From NCBI GenBank assembly GCA_963813555.1, contig CAWEZX010000007.1, forward strand, positions 401,350-465,349: a DNA stretch of 64,000 bases, given 5' to 3'. The DNA comes from Roseiarcus sp963813555 (lineage in GTDB: Bacteria; Pseudomonadota; Alphaproteobacteria; Rhizobiales; Beijerinckiaceae). Each line of letters opens with the position of its first letter. Positions within the stretch are counted from its first letter, which is position 1. The notes under the pieces were generated by a model. That model was not told the origin of the DNA, ran no database searches, and saw only the letters and a program-made list of their open reading frames with translations. The translations under genes were made by a program, and so were the position numbers. This document shows, piece after piece, positions 8,438 through 18,444 of the stretch.

Positions 8438-8704
8438 ATGGCGTATCGAAGCGCCCAGACAATCGACGACCTTCTGGCGGACTCGCTCATTCAGATGATC
8501 ATGCTCGCCGACCACGTGGAGCCTCAAGCGCTGAAGAGCCTGCTCGATGGGACCGCCCGTCGCATCGCCGATTCGCGGCGCGCGAGCGGCGTGCAGGTCG
8601 GGCAGGATCTCGGCCGGCGCGGCTCCTTTCGCGGACCGCTCCTCCTGACGCGGCCCGCGACGCGCACGACGGGCGGCGAGTGCGGAGCATCCCTCTGCGG
8701 CTAA
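8438..8704 (+). CDS. Small hypothetical protein upstream of the RND pump
   Basis: 88 residues from an ATG preceded by AAAGGA. The first half is a helical, acidic segment (DDLLADSLIQMIMLADHVEPQALKSLLDGTARRI split by a basic patch); the second half is Arg/Gly/Thr rich and low in complexity. It sits between the operator pair and the RND gene on the same strand, 29 bp before the pump start, so it is probably the first gene of the efflux operon. No family is recognised. Confidence 0.5.
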   Translation: MAYRSAQTIDDLLADSLIQMIMLADHVEPQALKSLLDGTARRIADSRRASGVQVGQDLGRRGSFRGPLLLTRPATRTTGGECGASLCG

Positions 8705-8733
8705 CCTTGCTCCGCTGAAGCCGAGGCGATCGA

Positions 8734-11700
8734 GTGGTCGGCTTTTTCATCCAACGGCCGATCTTCGCCTCGGCGATTGCCGCGATCCTCGTGCTCGCGG
8801 GCGGCATCTGCTTTTTTTTGCTGCCGGTCTCGCAGTTTCCGGAGATTACCCCGCCACAGGTGGTCGTTAGCGCGAATTATCCTGGCGCGAGCGCGCAGGT
8901 CGTCGCCGACACGGTGACGACTCCGCTTGAGGAGCAGATCAACGGCGTCGAGGGCATGACTTACATGTCCTCGGCGAGTTCGAATGACGGCTCCTCGACG
9001 ATCACTATCACCTTCAAGGTCGGCTACCCGCTCAACATCGCCGCGGTCGACGTGCAGAACCGGGTGTCGCAGGCGGCGTCCTCGCTTCCGGCAATCGTCA
9101 ATCAGGGCGGCGTGACGATCAAGAAGCAGAATCCGAACTTCGTTCTCATCGTCAATCTCGTCTCGCCGGACCGCTCGGTCAATTCGGTGACGCTGTCGAA
9201 CTACGCCTATCTGCAGATCGTCGACCAGTTGAAACGGCTTCCAGGCGTTGGCGACGTCCAGATGTTCGGCGAGCGCCGCTATTCGATGCGAGTCTGGCTC
9301 GATCCGGACAAGCTCGCCAATCTCGGCGTCACCGCCGTCGACGTCCAGAACGCCATCGCTGAGCAGAACGTTCAGGTCGCCGCGGGCAAAATCGGCCAGT
9401 CGCCGGCTCCTCCCGGGACCGCCTTTGAACTGCAGGTCACCGCCCAGGGACGGCTCAACGATCCGGAAGAATTCCGCAACATCATCGTCCGCGCCGATCC
9501 CGCGAGCGGCGCGGTGGTGCGCCTGCGAGACGTTGCGCGGGTTGAACTCGGCGCGCTGCAATACTCATCGTCCGCCTTCTTCGGCAAAGATCCCACCGTC
9601 GTGATGGCGATCTTTCAGATGCCGGGCTCCAACGCGCTCGACCTGCAGAAGCAGGTCAAAACGAAGATGGAGGAGCTTTCGAAGCGCTTCCCGCCTGGAA
9701 TCGCCTATGCGATGCACTATGACACGACGCGCTTCGTGTCGGCCGCCATGCACGACGTCGTGATCACGTTGATCGAGGCGCTCCTCCTCGTCGTGCTCGT
9801 CGTATTTATCTTTCTGCAGAGCTGGCGCGCGACGATCATTCCCACGATCGCCATTCCCGTTTCGCTCGTCGCGACGCTCGCGGTTATGCAGATCTTCGGC
9901 TTCTCTCTGAACATGCTGAGCCTGCTCGGCATGGTGCTCGCCATCGGCCTTGTCGTCGACGACGCGATCGTGGTGGTGGAGAATGTCGAGCGCCAGCTCG
10001 AGGCCGGTTTGCCGCCGATTCAAGCGGCGAAAAAGGCGATGTCGGAGGTGACCGGGCCGATTATCGCCACGACGGCGGTATTGATGGCCGTTTTCATTCC
10101 CGTCGCCTTCATTCCCGGCGTCGCCGGGCGACTCTACAACCAGTTCGCTTTGACGGTCGCGATCTCCGTCGGGATCTCCGCCTTCAACTCGCTGACTCTC
10201 AGCCCGGCCTTGAGCGCGGCGTTTCTGCGTCACGGCCCGAAAGGGCGCTTTGTTCTGTTCCGCTGGTTCAACGCCGGCTTCGACTGGCTCGCGAACGCTT
10301 ACGCGCGAGCCGTTAGGCAGTTCATTCGCTTTGGGTGGGCGCTGGTCGTCGTCTTCCTTCTGCTCGTCGGCGGCGCCTATGTGCTGTCACGGTCCATCGC
10401 GACGACCTTTCTGCCAGTTGAGGACCAGGGCTATTTCTTTGTCATTGTGCAATTGCCGGACGGGTCTTCGCTCGAGCGCACCGACGCCGTGGCGCAGAAA
10501 GTGCGCGACCTTCTACAGGCGACGCCGGGCGTCCAGATTGCCGGTTTCATCAGCGGCCTGAATTTCCTGACCAACGCGGCGCAGTCCAACTCGGCGATCG
10601 AATTCGCGGTTCTGAAACCGTGGAGCGAGCGCGGGCCGGAGGAGAACGCGTCAGCTTTGGTCGCCTCAGTGCGCCCGAAGCTGCTTGCAATCCCGGAAGC
10701 TTTTGCGCTGAGCTTCGATCCCCCTTCAGTCAACGGGCTTGGCACGACCGGCGGCTTCGAATTCGAGGTCGAGGATCTGGCGGGGCGCGGAGGCGCCGCG
10801 CTGAACGATGCGACCCAGGCGCTGATCGCCGCCGCCCGCAAGCAGCCCGAGCTCAATCCGCAATCGTTGTTCACCTCGTTTTCCGCCTCGACGCCGCAGC
10901 TCTTCTATGACCTCGACCGGACGAAGGCGAAGCTGCTCGGCCTCAGCCTGCCCGACGTATTCAATACGCTGCAAATCTATCTCGGCTCGCTCTATGTGAA
11001 CGACTTCAACCTGTTCGGCCATACGTTCCGCGTCACGCTGCAGGCCGACACAAAATCGCGCGCCTCTCCGTCCGACCTCAGCAAGCTCTACGTCCGCAAC
11101 GCCTCCGGAGGTATGATTCCATTGAACGCACTCGGCAGCCTCAAGCCGATCGTCGGGCCGGAGACCGTGCCGCACTACAACAACTACGCTTCGGCGCTCA
11201 TCAACGGCGCGCCCGCGCCAGGCTTTAGCTCGAGTCAGGCGGTGGTCGCGATGCAGCGCGCGGCGGCGGAGGCGTTGCCGCGCGATTTCGGCTACGAATG
11301 GACGGGCGTGACCTTTCAGGAGCTCAGCGCCGGCTCGCTCGCCACGATCGTGCTCGCACTCGCGATCTTCTTTGTGTTCATGATCCTAGCCGCGCAATAC
11401 GAGAGCTGGTCGATGCCCTTCATGGTGCTCTCGTCCGCGCCCCTGGCGCTGGTCGGCGCGCTTGGCGCGATCTGGTTCCGCCAGATGCAGGTCGACGTCT
11501 ATTCGCAGATCGGTTTCGTGATGCTGATCGGCCTCGCCGCTAAGAACGCCATCCTGATCGTTGAATTCGCCAAACGGCGTCGCGAAGAAGGCCTCTCCGT
11601 GGTCGAGGCGGCGATGGAGGCGGGGCGGCTGCGCTTGCGGCCGATCCTGATGACCGCCTTCGCCTTCATCTTCGGCGTTCTGCCGCTCATGTTCGCGACC

Positions 11701-11895
11701 GGCGCCGGCGCGGCGAGCCGGCAGTCGCTCGGCACGGCCGTCTTTGGCGGCATGGTTGCGGCGACCGCGCTGACCCTTGTCTTTGTGCCCGTTTTCTACG
11801 CCTTGATTGAACGGGTGCGCGAAGGCCGCGCCGCGGAGGAGCCGGGGCGTCATGCGCGGCCTAAATTCGAACCTCACGCCGAAGCGGCTGAATGA
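8734..11895 (+). CDS. RND efflux pump inner-membrane transporter (HAE1/AcrB type)
   Basis: A 1053-residue protein with full RND architecture: N-terminal FFIQRPIFASAIAAIL transmembrane helix, large periplasmic loops after helices 1 and 7, and the proton-relay helix 4 with the Asp pair in GLVVDDAIVVVENVER. GTG is the start; the first codons encode the canonical MVGFFIQRPIFA. It exports hydrophobic drugs or similar compounds by proton exchange, together with the adaptor encoded next and an outer-membrane channel not found in this window. Control is probably by the divergent TetR protein. Confidence 0.95.
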   Translation: MVGFFIQRPIFASAIAAILVLAGGICFFLLPVSQFPEITPPQVVVSANYPGASAQVVADTVTTPLEEQINGVEGMTYMSSASSNDGSSTITITFKVGYPLNIAAVDVQNRVSQAASSLPAIVNQGGVTIKKQNPNFVLIVNLVSPDRSVNSVTLSNYAYLQIVDQLKRLPGVGDVQMFGERRYSMRVWLDPDKLANLGVTAVDVQNAIAEQNVQVAAGKIGQSPAPPGTAFELQVTAQGRLNDPEEFRNIIVRADPASGAVVRLRDVARVELGALQYSSSAFFGKDPTVVMAIFQMPGSNALDLQKQVKTKMEELSKRFPPGIAYAMHYDTTRFVSAAMHDVVITLIEALLLVVLVVFIFLQSWRATIIPTIAIPVSLVATLAVMQIFGFSLNMLSLLGMVLAIGLVVDDAIVVVENVERQLEAGLPPIQAAKKAMSEVTGPIIATTAVLMAVFIPVAFIPGVAGRLYNQFALTVAISVGISAFNSLTLSPALSAAFLRHGPKGRFVLFRWFNAGFDWLANAYARAVRQFIRFGWALVVVFLLLVGGAYVLSRSIATTFLPVEDQGYFFVIVQLPDGSSLERTDAVAQKVRDLLQATPGVQIAGFISGLNFLTNAAQSNSAIEFAVLKPWSERGPEENASALVASVRPKLLAIPEAFALSFDPPSVNGLGTTGGFEFEVEDLAGRGGAALNDATQALIAAARKQPELNPQSLFTSFSASTPQLFYDLDRTKAKLLGLSLPDVFNTLQIYLGSLYVNDFNLFGHTFRVTLQADTKSRASPSDLSKLYVRNASGGMIPLNALGSLKPIVGPETVPHYNNYASALINGAPAPGFSSSQAVVAMQRAAAEALPRDFGYEWTGVTFQELSAGSLATIVLALAIFFVFMILAAQYESWSMPFMVLSSAPLALVGALGAIWFRQMQVDVYSQIGFVMLIGLAAKNAILIVEFAKRRREEGLSVVEAAMEAGRLRLRPILMTAFAFIFGVLPLMFATGAGAASRQSLGTAVFGGMVAATALTLVFVPVFYALIERVREGRAAEEPGRHARPKFEPHAEAAE

Positions 11896-11911
11896 TTGCA
11901 GGGAGCCCTTC

Positions 11912-13063
11912 ATGCGCCTCTTAAAGTTGGCCCTAACCTCGCTTGCCGTGCTCGGCGTGGCGGCGGTCGCGGGCGTCCAGATTGCCGGCCATTACTTTGG
12001 CGGGGTTAGCGCCGTCGCTTCGGCCCCGGCGGGCGGGATGATGGCTATGCCCGTCCCGGTCGTTCCGGTGGTCAAGAAGACGCTGCCGATCTATCTTGAG
12101 TATCCCGGACGCATTGAATCGATCCGCAACATCGCTTTGCAGGCGCGCGTGTCGGGTTACATTGACGCTCAGCCCGCCGCCGACGGCGCCGACGTGAAGA
12201 GCGGCGATCTCCTGTACCAGATCGATCCGCGCGACCTTCAGGCTGCGCTCGATCAGGCGAACGCGCAGGCGCAGCGCGACCAAGCGTCGCTCGAATATGC
12301 GAAGGCCAGTTTCGATCGCGGCGAGGAATTGGTCAAAAGCGGCTTTGTCACCAAGGACGCCTTCGACCAGAGGGCGAGTTCCATGCATCAGGTGGAAGCG
12401 GGGCTGGTGCTCGACAATGCCGCGATCGAGGCGGCTAAGCTCAATCTGGGGTATACGGAGATCCGCGCGCCTTTCGCTGGCAGGCTTGGGCGCAACCGGG
12501 CGGCGAAGGGCGCGCTTGTCGGTCCGGCGAGCGGCGCCCTCAACACGCTGGTTCAGCTTGATCCGATATATGTCAGCTTTAACCCCAGCGAGTCGGATCT
12601 GGTCGAGATCACCCAGGCGCGGGCCGCGGGCAAAGTCGAAGCGGAGATTTCGCTCGCGGGCAAACCCGACGCGATCCGCAAGGGTGAATTGACGTTCCTC
12701 GATAACGTCGTCGATAAGGCGACGGGCACCATCGCCGCCCGCGTCACGATCGCCAATCCCGACTTCGCCCTGCTGCCTGGACAGTACGTGCGAGTGCGGC
12801 TCCACATCAGGGACGAGCCCGATGCGGTCATGGCGCCGCAGACGGCGCTTGGCTCGAATCAGATGGGCAAATTCGTCTATGTCGTGAGCGCGGATGACAA
12901 GGCCGAACTGCGCCTCCTCACACTTGGGCCGATGGACGGCGACCTTGTCAGCGTGGTCAAGGGCCTCAGCGAAGGGGAACGCATTATTGTCGGCAACTTG
13001 CAGAAGATCGGCCCCGGCTCGCCGGTCAAGCCCTTGCCGCAGCAAACCAAGCCAGCTCCCTAG
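11912..13063 (+). CDS. RND efflux periplasmic adaptor (membrane fusion protein)
   Basis: 383 residues from the ATG at 11912, 16 bp after the transporter stop. An N-terminal hydrophobic segment (about residues 4-27) acts as signal or anchor and has no lipobox Cys. It then shows the adaptor halves: EYPGRIESIRNIALQARVSGYI, a helical hairpin (about 95-165), EIRAPFAGRLGRNRAAKGALVGP, and the beta-barrel and membrane-proximal regions. It links the transporter to an outer-membrane factor. The order transporter-then-adaptor is the reverse of the usual acrAB order. Confidence 0.92.
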   Translation: MRLLKLALTSLAVLGVAAVAGVQIAGHYFGGVSAVASAPAGGMMAMPVPVVPVVKKTLPIYLEYPGRIESIRNIALQARVSGYIDAQPAADGADVKSGDLLYQIDPRDLQAALDQANAQAQRDQASLEYAKASFDRGEELVKSGFVTKDAFDQRASSMHQVEAGLVLDNAAIEAAKLNLGYTEIRAPFAGRLGRNRAAKGALVGPASGALNTLVQLDPIYVSFNPSESDLVEITQARAAGKVEAEISLAGKPDAIRKGELTFLDNVVDKATGTIAARVTIANPDFALLPGQYVRVRLHIRDEPDAVMAPQTALGSNQMGKFVYVVSADDKAELRLLTLGPMDGDLVSVVKGLSEGERIIVGNLQKIGPGSPVKPLPQQTKPAP

Positions 13064-13077
13064 CCGCCCACTTCGCG

Positions 13078-13902
13078 TCAATCGATTGCGTCTTCAATCG
13101 ATGGGCGCTCAGGCCTACGCCGCACGGCGACCATTTCCGCGAGGATCGAAAGCGCGATCTCATCCGCGGAGATCGCGGAGATGTCGAGCCCGGCCGGCGC
13201 CTTGATCGCCGCCAGGGCTTCTTCGGATACGCCCTCCTTGGCGAGTTCGGTCTTCAGCGTTTCGGCCTTGCGGCGCGAGCCGACAAAGGCGCGATAACGC
13301 GCGTGCATGGCGGCCGCGCTTTTAAGCGCGGCGCGGTCGCCCGACCCTTGTGTCGAGACGACGACGTACGCGTCGTCGCCGGCTTCCTTTGTTGGCGACA
13401 AACCCAAGACGCGCGAAACGCCGGCGCCGAATCGCTCATGTTCCTCCGGCGCCGCAGCGACTGTCACGGCGAATCCCATCGAAGGCGCCAACTTGGCGAG
13501 CGCAACAGCGACCGGTGAAGCGCCGAGGATCAGGAGGCGCGGGTTCGGCAGGACGGGCTCGACGAAAATATCCATCGTACCCTGGCTTGGGCACGAATTC
13601 TTGGCGTAGAAGACGCCGCCGCGCTCCTCGCCCGCCGCCGCGCCGAGTTCGGCGAGCGCGTCCTTCGGCGCGATCGAGACGAGTCGCGATTGGCCGTCGG
13701 CCATGCATTGGCGCGCCGCCTTGACGACCGCGGCGCGCGCGCAGCCGCCGCCGATCCAGCCTTCCTCGATCGAACCGTCCGGCCCGATCAAGGCTTTCGC
13801 GCCCGCCTTTGCCGCTGTGACCGAGACCGTGCGGACAACGGTGGCGATCGCGAACGTTTGCCCTTTGGCCTGACGCAGGGCGGCCTGCTCGAGCACGCCC
13901 AT
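13078..13902 (-). CDS. coxF: XdhC/CoxF family maturation factor of CO dehydrogenase
   Basis: 274 residues. The N-terminal XdhC domain (GPDGSIEEGWIGGGCARAAV) is followed by a Rossmann-like XdhC_C domain (NPRLLILGASPVAVALAKLA). XdhC-type proteins handle the molybdenum cofactor during insertion into hydroxylases of the xanthine dehydrogenase family. As the last gene of coxMSLDEF, with its ATG overlapping the coxE stop by one base, it corresponds to CoxF of Oligotropha (Afipia) carboxidovorans. Confidence 0.88.
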   Translation of the reverse strand: MGVLEQAALRQAKGQTFAIATVVRTVSVTAAKAGAKALIGPDGSIEEGWIGGGCARAAVVKAARQCMADGQSRLVSIAPKDALAELGAAAGEERGGVFYAKNSCPSQGTMDIFVEPVLPNPRLLILGASPVAVALAKLAPSMGFAVTVAAAPEEHERFGAGVSRVLGLSPTKEAGDDAYVVVSTQGSGDRAALKSAAAMHARYRAFVGSRRKAETLKTELAKEGVSEEALAAIKAPAGLDISAISADEIALSILAEMVAVRRRPERPSIEDAID

Positions 13903-15098
13903 TATATCCTCGCCAGATAGGGTTCGAGCGCGGCCAGGCTTTCGAGACTATGCGCTGGCGCGAACAGGTCGAGGTAGGGCAACGCCGCCTGCATGCCGCG
14001 CGCGCTTGGTTCGAATCCATCGCGGCCGGTCAACGGGTTAAGCCAGACGATGCGCTTGCAGCGCCGCCTCAAGTCGCGCATCGCCGAGGAAAGCGCCTCC
14101 GGCGGTCCGGTGTCGTAGCCGTCCGACAGGATCATCACGCAGGTGCGGGAATGGATGACCCGTCGTGCGTGCATGCGATTGAAGGCCGCCAGACACTCGC
14201 CGATCTTTGTGCCGCCGCCGACGCCGGCCGCCATCAGCGCCAGTCGGTCGAGAGCGCGCGCCGGATTGCGCTCTTTGAGCGCGGAGGAAACATGCGCGAG
14301 CCGCGTATGAAACAGGAACGCCTCGGATTCGCGAAAGACCTGAGTCACGGCGTGCAGGAAGCGGGTGAAGAACGAGACATAAGGCTCCATCGATCCCGAA
14401 GCGTCGAGCAAGACGACGAGCCTGAGCGGCCTGATCTTGCGCCGGCGAAATTTGAGGTCGAACGGTTCGCCGCCATGCGCGACGCTGAGCCTGATGGTCG
14501 CGCGCAAATCGAGCCGTCGGCCGCGCCGGCGCGCCCGCTCGCGACGGGTCAGCCGCGTCCGCATCACCCGCGCGAAGCGTTCGGCAAGCTCCGCGGCTTG
14601 AGCGCGCTCCCTCTCTCCCACGAATGCCGCGATGTCCTTCCTGGACATCGCCTCTTGCGCTGACGCTCCGCCGAGCCGCCCCCCACCTTCAGTCGAAGCG
14701 CCTTCGGGCCCAAGCGCCCCGCCGATATGAGTCGGGTCCTGGCGTGAATCGTTCGCGCCGGGGCCTTGTTGGAAGCGGCGCGGCGAGCGGGCGGCGAGCG
14801 CCTCAGCGTTGATCTTCACGGCGCTTTTCACGCCACGCGCGCGCCAGAATGCGTCGAACAGCTCGTCGAAGCGCGCAACCTCCGATCGGCGTGAAGCGAA
14901 CAGAGCCCGCATCGCAACGCGCAAGCGCTCAGGCCTCTCGGCCATGGGACTCGACATCAGCCGGGCCGCGTCCTGCGCTTCGGCCTGGCCGATGACGAAG
15001 CCCGCGTCGCGCAAGGTGACGACAAACCCGGCAAGGCGCTTGCGCATCGCCGGACCCGGTCCGGGTCCTTCGACAGCAAAGCCTTGCGCGCCCATCAC
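13902..15098 (-). CDS. coxE: CoxE, VWA-domain protein for CO dehydrogenase maturation
   Basis: 398 residues. The C-terminal half is a von Willebrand A domain with the MIDAS motif in RLVVLLDASGSMEP and a second metal-site region near GGGTKIGECL and MILSDGYDTG. The middle (about 105-200) is Gly/Arg-rich and probably unstructured. CoxE acts with the CoxD ATPase in building the [CuSMoO2] centre of CO dehydrogenase. It lies 10 bp downstream of coxD. Confidence 0.9.
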   Translation of the reverse strand: MMGAQGFAVEGPGPGPAMRKRLAGFVVTLRDAGFVIGQAEAQDAARLMSSPMAERPERLRVAMRALFASRRSEVARFDELFDAFWRARGVKSAVKINAEALAARSPRRFQQGPGANDSRQDPTHIGGALGPEGASTEGGGRLGGASAQEAMSRKDIAAFVGERERAQAAELAERFARVMRTRLTRRERARRRGRRLDLRATIRLSVAHGGEPFDLKFRRRKIRPLRLVVLLDASGSMEPYVSFFTRFLHAVTQVFRESEAFLFHTRLAHVSSALKERNPARALDRLALMAAGVGGGTKIGECLAAFNRMHARRVIHSRTCVMILSDGYDTGPPEALSSAMRDLRRRCKRIVWLNPLTGRDGFEPSARGMQAALPYLDLFAPAHSLESLAALEPYLARI

Positions 15099-15108
15099 GC
15101 GGCGCCCC

Positions 15109-15999
15109 TCACGCGACTTGGCCGACGAGTCGGCTCGTCGTCTCCGGGCTGATCGCGGCGCGGTCTTCGCGCGTCTTCAAGAGTGCAATCAGCGTCGCGT
15201 GGACAATCTCCGGCTCCTGTCGCAGATCGCTGACCTCGAGGCCAGCGAGGGTCGCCGCCCAGTCGAGCGTTTCGGCGACGCCTGGAACCTTCTTCAGGTC
15301 TTCCTTACGCAACATTCCGACCATGCGCGCGATCTGCAACGCGAGATTCGCGTCGAGGCTCGGCTGCCGGTTAAGCAAAATGGCCGCTTCGCGATCGACG
15401 TCGGGAAAGTCGAGATAGTGATAGAGGCAGCGGCGGCGCAGCGCATCCGACAGTTCGCGGGTGGCGTTGGAAGTCAGTACGACGCGTGGGATCGATGTCG
15501 CTGTGATGGGGCCGAATTCGGGGATCGTGATCTGGAAGTCCGACAACAGCTCGAGCAGGAACGCCTCGAATTCCTCGTCGGCGCGGTCGACTTCGTCGAC
15601 CAGCAGCACGGGCGACGTCTTCCGCCGAATGGCGCTGAGCAGCGGCCGTTCGAGCAGATAGTCCTCGGAAAAGATGTGCGCTTCGATCTCGGAGGCGCTG
15701 GCGCCGCCGCCCTCGCGCGCCTTGATCGCCAGCAACTGGCGCTGATAGTTCCATTCGTAGAGCGCCGAGCTGGCGTCGAGCCCCTCGTAGCACTGCATGC
15801 GGATGAGTTCGCAGTCGTGCACCGCGGCGAGCGCCTTGGCGACTTCGGTCTTGCCGACGCCAGCCTCACCCTCGATCAGAAGCGGCCGCTTGAGGTGGTC
15901 CATCATCCACAGCGCGGTCGCGAGGTCCCGGTCGGCAACGTAGCCGACCTCGGCGAGACGCGCAGCGATTGCTTCGCGCGGAATTCGCCCGCTAGGCAT
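15109..15999 (-). CDS. coxD: CoxD, MoxR-type AAA+ ATPase for CO dehydrogenase maturation
   Basis: 296 residues of MoxR-type AAA+ ATPase: Walker A GEAGVGKT (about 43-50), Walker B VLLVDEVDRAD, and a sensor region with TSNATRELSDALRRRC. In O. carboxidovorans, CoxD is needed to sulfurate and metallate the molybdenum site. The neighbouring VWA protein is the usual partner of MoxR ATPases. Starts 21 bp downstream of the coxL stop. Confidence 0.92.
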   Translation of the reverse strand: MPSGRIPREAIAARLAEVGYVADRDLATALWMMDHLKRPLLIEGEAGVGKTEVAKALAAVHDCELIRMQCYEGLDASSALYEWNYQRQLLAIKAREGGGASASEIEAHIFSEDYLLERPLLSAIRRKTSPVLLVDEVDRADEEFEAFLLELLSDFQITIPEFGPITATSIPRVVLTSNATRELSDALRRRCLYHYLDFPDVDREAAILLNRQPSLDANLALQIARMVGMLRKEDLKKVPGVAETLDWAATLAGLEVSDLRQEPEIVHATLIALLKTREDRAAISPETTSRLVGQVA

Positions 16000-16020
16000 G
16001 TTCGCCTTTGGCCTCCGCGC

Positions 16021-18444
16021 TCACGCGTGCAGGCCCAGATTCTCCGCCGCCTGCCAGATGCGATAAGCGTCATGAGGCATGGGAATGTGCGTCGAGCCGG
16101 CAAACTTGAACGCGTCGTTCACCGCATTGGCGAAGCACGGCACGCTGCCGACATTCGGGCTTTCGCCCACGCCCTTGGCGCCGATTGGATGATGCGGCGA
16201 CGGCGTGACTGTGTAGTCGGTCTCCCAATGCGGGGTTTCGACCGCGGTCGGCAAAAAATAATCCATGAACGAGGCGCCTTTGACGTTGCCGTCCTCGTCG
16301 TAGACAATCTCCTGACCCATTGCGATGGCGTAACCCTCAGTGCAGCCGCCATGCACCTGGCCCTCGATGATCATCGGGTTGATGCGCGTGCCGCAATCGT
16401 CGAGGGCGTAGAACCGCCTCACTTTATGGACGCCGGTGTCGACGTCGATGTCCATCACGCAGATATAGGCGCCGAACGGATAGGTCATGTTCGGCGGATC
16501 GTAATAGCTCACAGCCTCGAGGCCGGGCTCCATGCCGGGCGGAATCTTGTTGTAGGCGGCCCAGGCGAGCGCGCTCATGGTCTGGAACTTCTCCGGATTG
16601 CCCTTGACGCGGAACCGGTCGACATCCCATTCCAGATCGCCCTCGTGCACTTCGAGCATGTAAGCGGCGATCATCTGCGCTTTAGCCTTGATCTTGCGCG
16701 CCGCCATGGCGATCGCGGCCCCGGCGACCGGGGTTGAACGCGAACCATAGGTGCCGAGGCCGTAAGGCGCAGTGTCGGTGTTGCCTTCTTCGACTGCGAT
16801 GTCGTCGGCGGGAATGCCGATCTCGGTCGCGATGATCTGAGCCCAGGTGGTCTCGTGGCCCTGGCCCTGGCTCTTCGTGCCCATGCGCGCGATCCCCTTG
16901 CCGGTCGGATGGATCCGAATCTCGCAGGAATCGAACATCGCAATGCCGAGAATGTCGCAATTCTTCGACGGGCCGGCGCCGACGATCTCGGTGAAGAAGG
17001 AGACGCCGATCCCCATGAGCTCGCGCGTCTCGCCGCGCTTGAATGCCTCTTGTTTCGCCTTCTGCTCTTCGCGCAGTTTGCGATAATCTGTGGCGTCGAG
17101 CGCCTTCTGCATCGCAGTGTGATAGTCGCCGGAATCGTATTCCCACCCGAGCGCCGAATTGTAGGGAAACTGCTCGCGCTTGATGAAATTCTTGACCCGG
17201 AAGTCGACCGGATCGAGGCCCAGCTTCTGGGCCATGATGTCCATCGCCCGCTCGATCGCATAAGCGACCTCGGTGACGCGGAACGAGCAGCGATAGGCGA
17301 CGCCGCCGGGCGCCTTGTTGGTGTAGACGCCGTCGACCGAAAGGTGCGCGACCGGGAAGTCGTACGAGCCGGTGACGATGTTGGAAAAACCGGCCGGCCA
17401 TTTCGACGGATCGGCGCAGGCGTCGAACGCGCCGTGGTCGGCGAGGATGTGTACGCGCAAGCCCGTCACCCGGCCCTCGCGCGTCGCCGCGATCTCGGTC
17501 GTCATGTGGTAGTCGCGCGCAAACGACGTGGTGGAGAGGTTCTCGATGCGGTCCTCGACCCATTTGACCGGAACGCCCGTCACGATCGAGGCGACCGCGG
17601 CGCAGATGTATCCCGGATAGGCGCCGACCTTGTTGCCGAAGCCGCCGCCGATGTCAGGCGAGATGACGTGAATCTTCTGCTCGGGCAAACTCGCGATCAG
17701 CGCGACCACGGTGCGGATGACATGAGGCGCCTGGAAGGTGCCGTAGATCGTGAGGTCGCCGGTGATCTTATTGAAGCTGACGACGCACTGGCAGGTCTCG
17801 AGCGGGCAGGGATGGACGCGCTGATAGCTTAACAGGTCCTTGGTCTTAACCTCGGCCTTCACGAAGGCGGCGTCGGTCAGCTCCTTGTCGCCGACCTGCC
17901 AATTGAAGATGTGGTTCGGATGCGTGCGCGGCCCGTGGGCGCCGTCTTTTTTGTCCTTGATGTCCTCGCGCAGGATCGGGGCGCCCTCATCCATCGCCTT
18001 GAACGGGTCGACGACGACCGGAAGCGCTTCATACTCGACCTCGACCAGGTCCGCGGCGTCGGCGGCGACATAGCGATCGGTCGCGACGACGAAGGCGATC
18101 TCCTGGTTCTGAAACAGAACCTTGCCGTCGGCGAGCACCATCTGGACGTCGCCCGCGAGCGTTGGCATCCAGGCGAGATTGACCCCCTTCAGGTCCTCGG
18201 CGGTCAGGACCGCAACGACGCCGGGCACCGCCTTTGCCTTGGACGCATCGATCTTGACGATGCGGGCGTGGGCGTGGCTCGAGCGATGGAAGTCGCCGTG
18301 CAGCATGCCGGGAAGCTTGATGTCGTCGATGTAATTGCCGCGCCCTTGGGTGAAGCGCACGTCCTCGACGCGCTTGCGCTTGCAGCCCATGCCTTGCAGT
18401 TTTTCGGCGCGCTCGAGCGAGGTCGGGGCGGGGGCGTCGTTCAT
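16021..18444 (-). CDS. coxL: Aerobic carbon monoxide dehydrogenase large subunit, form I
   Basis: 807 residues from the ATG at 18444, which overlaps the coxS stop (ATGA); the open frame extends upstream but only as coxS antiframe. This is the molybdopterin subunit that oxidises CO to CO2. The active-site loop reads AYRCSFR (residues 383-389), diagnostic of form I enzymes, with Cys386 matching the Cu-binding Cys388 of O. carboxidovorans. The conserved Glu is in VGESPNVGSV. Length also fits (809 in Oligotropha). Form II enzymes carry AYRGAGR instead, so a role in true CO oxidation is well supported. Confidence 0.97.
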   Translation of the reverse strand: MNDAPAPTSLERAEKLQGMGCKRKRVEDVRFTQGRGNYIDDIKLPGMLHGDFHRSSHAHARIVKIDASKAKAVPGVVAVLTAEDLKGVNLAWMPTLAGDVQMVLADGKVLFQNQEIAFVVATDRYVAADAADLVEVEYEALPVVVDPFKAMDEGAPILREDIKDKKDGAHGPRTHPNHIFNWQVGDKELTDAAFVKAEVKTKDLLSYQRVHPCPLETCQCVVSFNKITGDLTIYGTFQAPHVIRTVVALIASLPEQKIHVISPDIGGGFGNKVGAYPGYICAAVASIVTGVPVKWVEDRIENLSTTSFARDYHMTTEIAATREGRVTGLRVHILADHGAFDACADPSKWPAGFSNIVTGSYDFPVAHLSVDGVYTNKAPGGVAYRCSFRVTEVAYAIERAMDIMAQKLGLDPVDFRVKNFIKREQFPYNSALGWEYDSGDYHTAMQKALDATDYRKLREEQKAKQEAFKRGETRELMGIGVSFFTEIVGAGPSKNCDILGIAMFDSCEIRIHPTGKGIARMGTKSQGQGHETTWAQIIATEIGIPADDIAVEEGNTDTAPYGLGTYGSRSTPVAGAAIAMAARKIKAKAQMIAAYMLEVHEGDLEWDVDRFRVKGNPEKFQTMSALAWAAYNKIPPGMEPGLEAVSYYDPPNMTYPFGAYICVMDIDVDTGVHKVRRFYALDDCGTRINPMIIEGQVHGGCTEGYAIAMGQEIVYDEDGNVKGASFMDYFLPTAVETPHWETDYTVTPSPHHPIGAKGVGESPNVGSVPCFANAVNDAFKFAGSTHIPMPHDAYRIWQAAENLGLHA

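Noticed and set aside
14809..16737. A 642-codon plus-strand frame opposite coxE, coxD and the coxL 3' end.
   Set aside because: Arg/Asp-rich antisense translation of GC-rich genes with no motif; the minus-strand genes are certain. The same holds for the long plus-strand frame at 18865-21153 opposite coxS, coxM and coxC.
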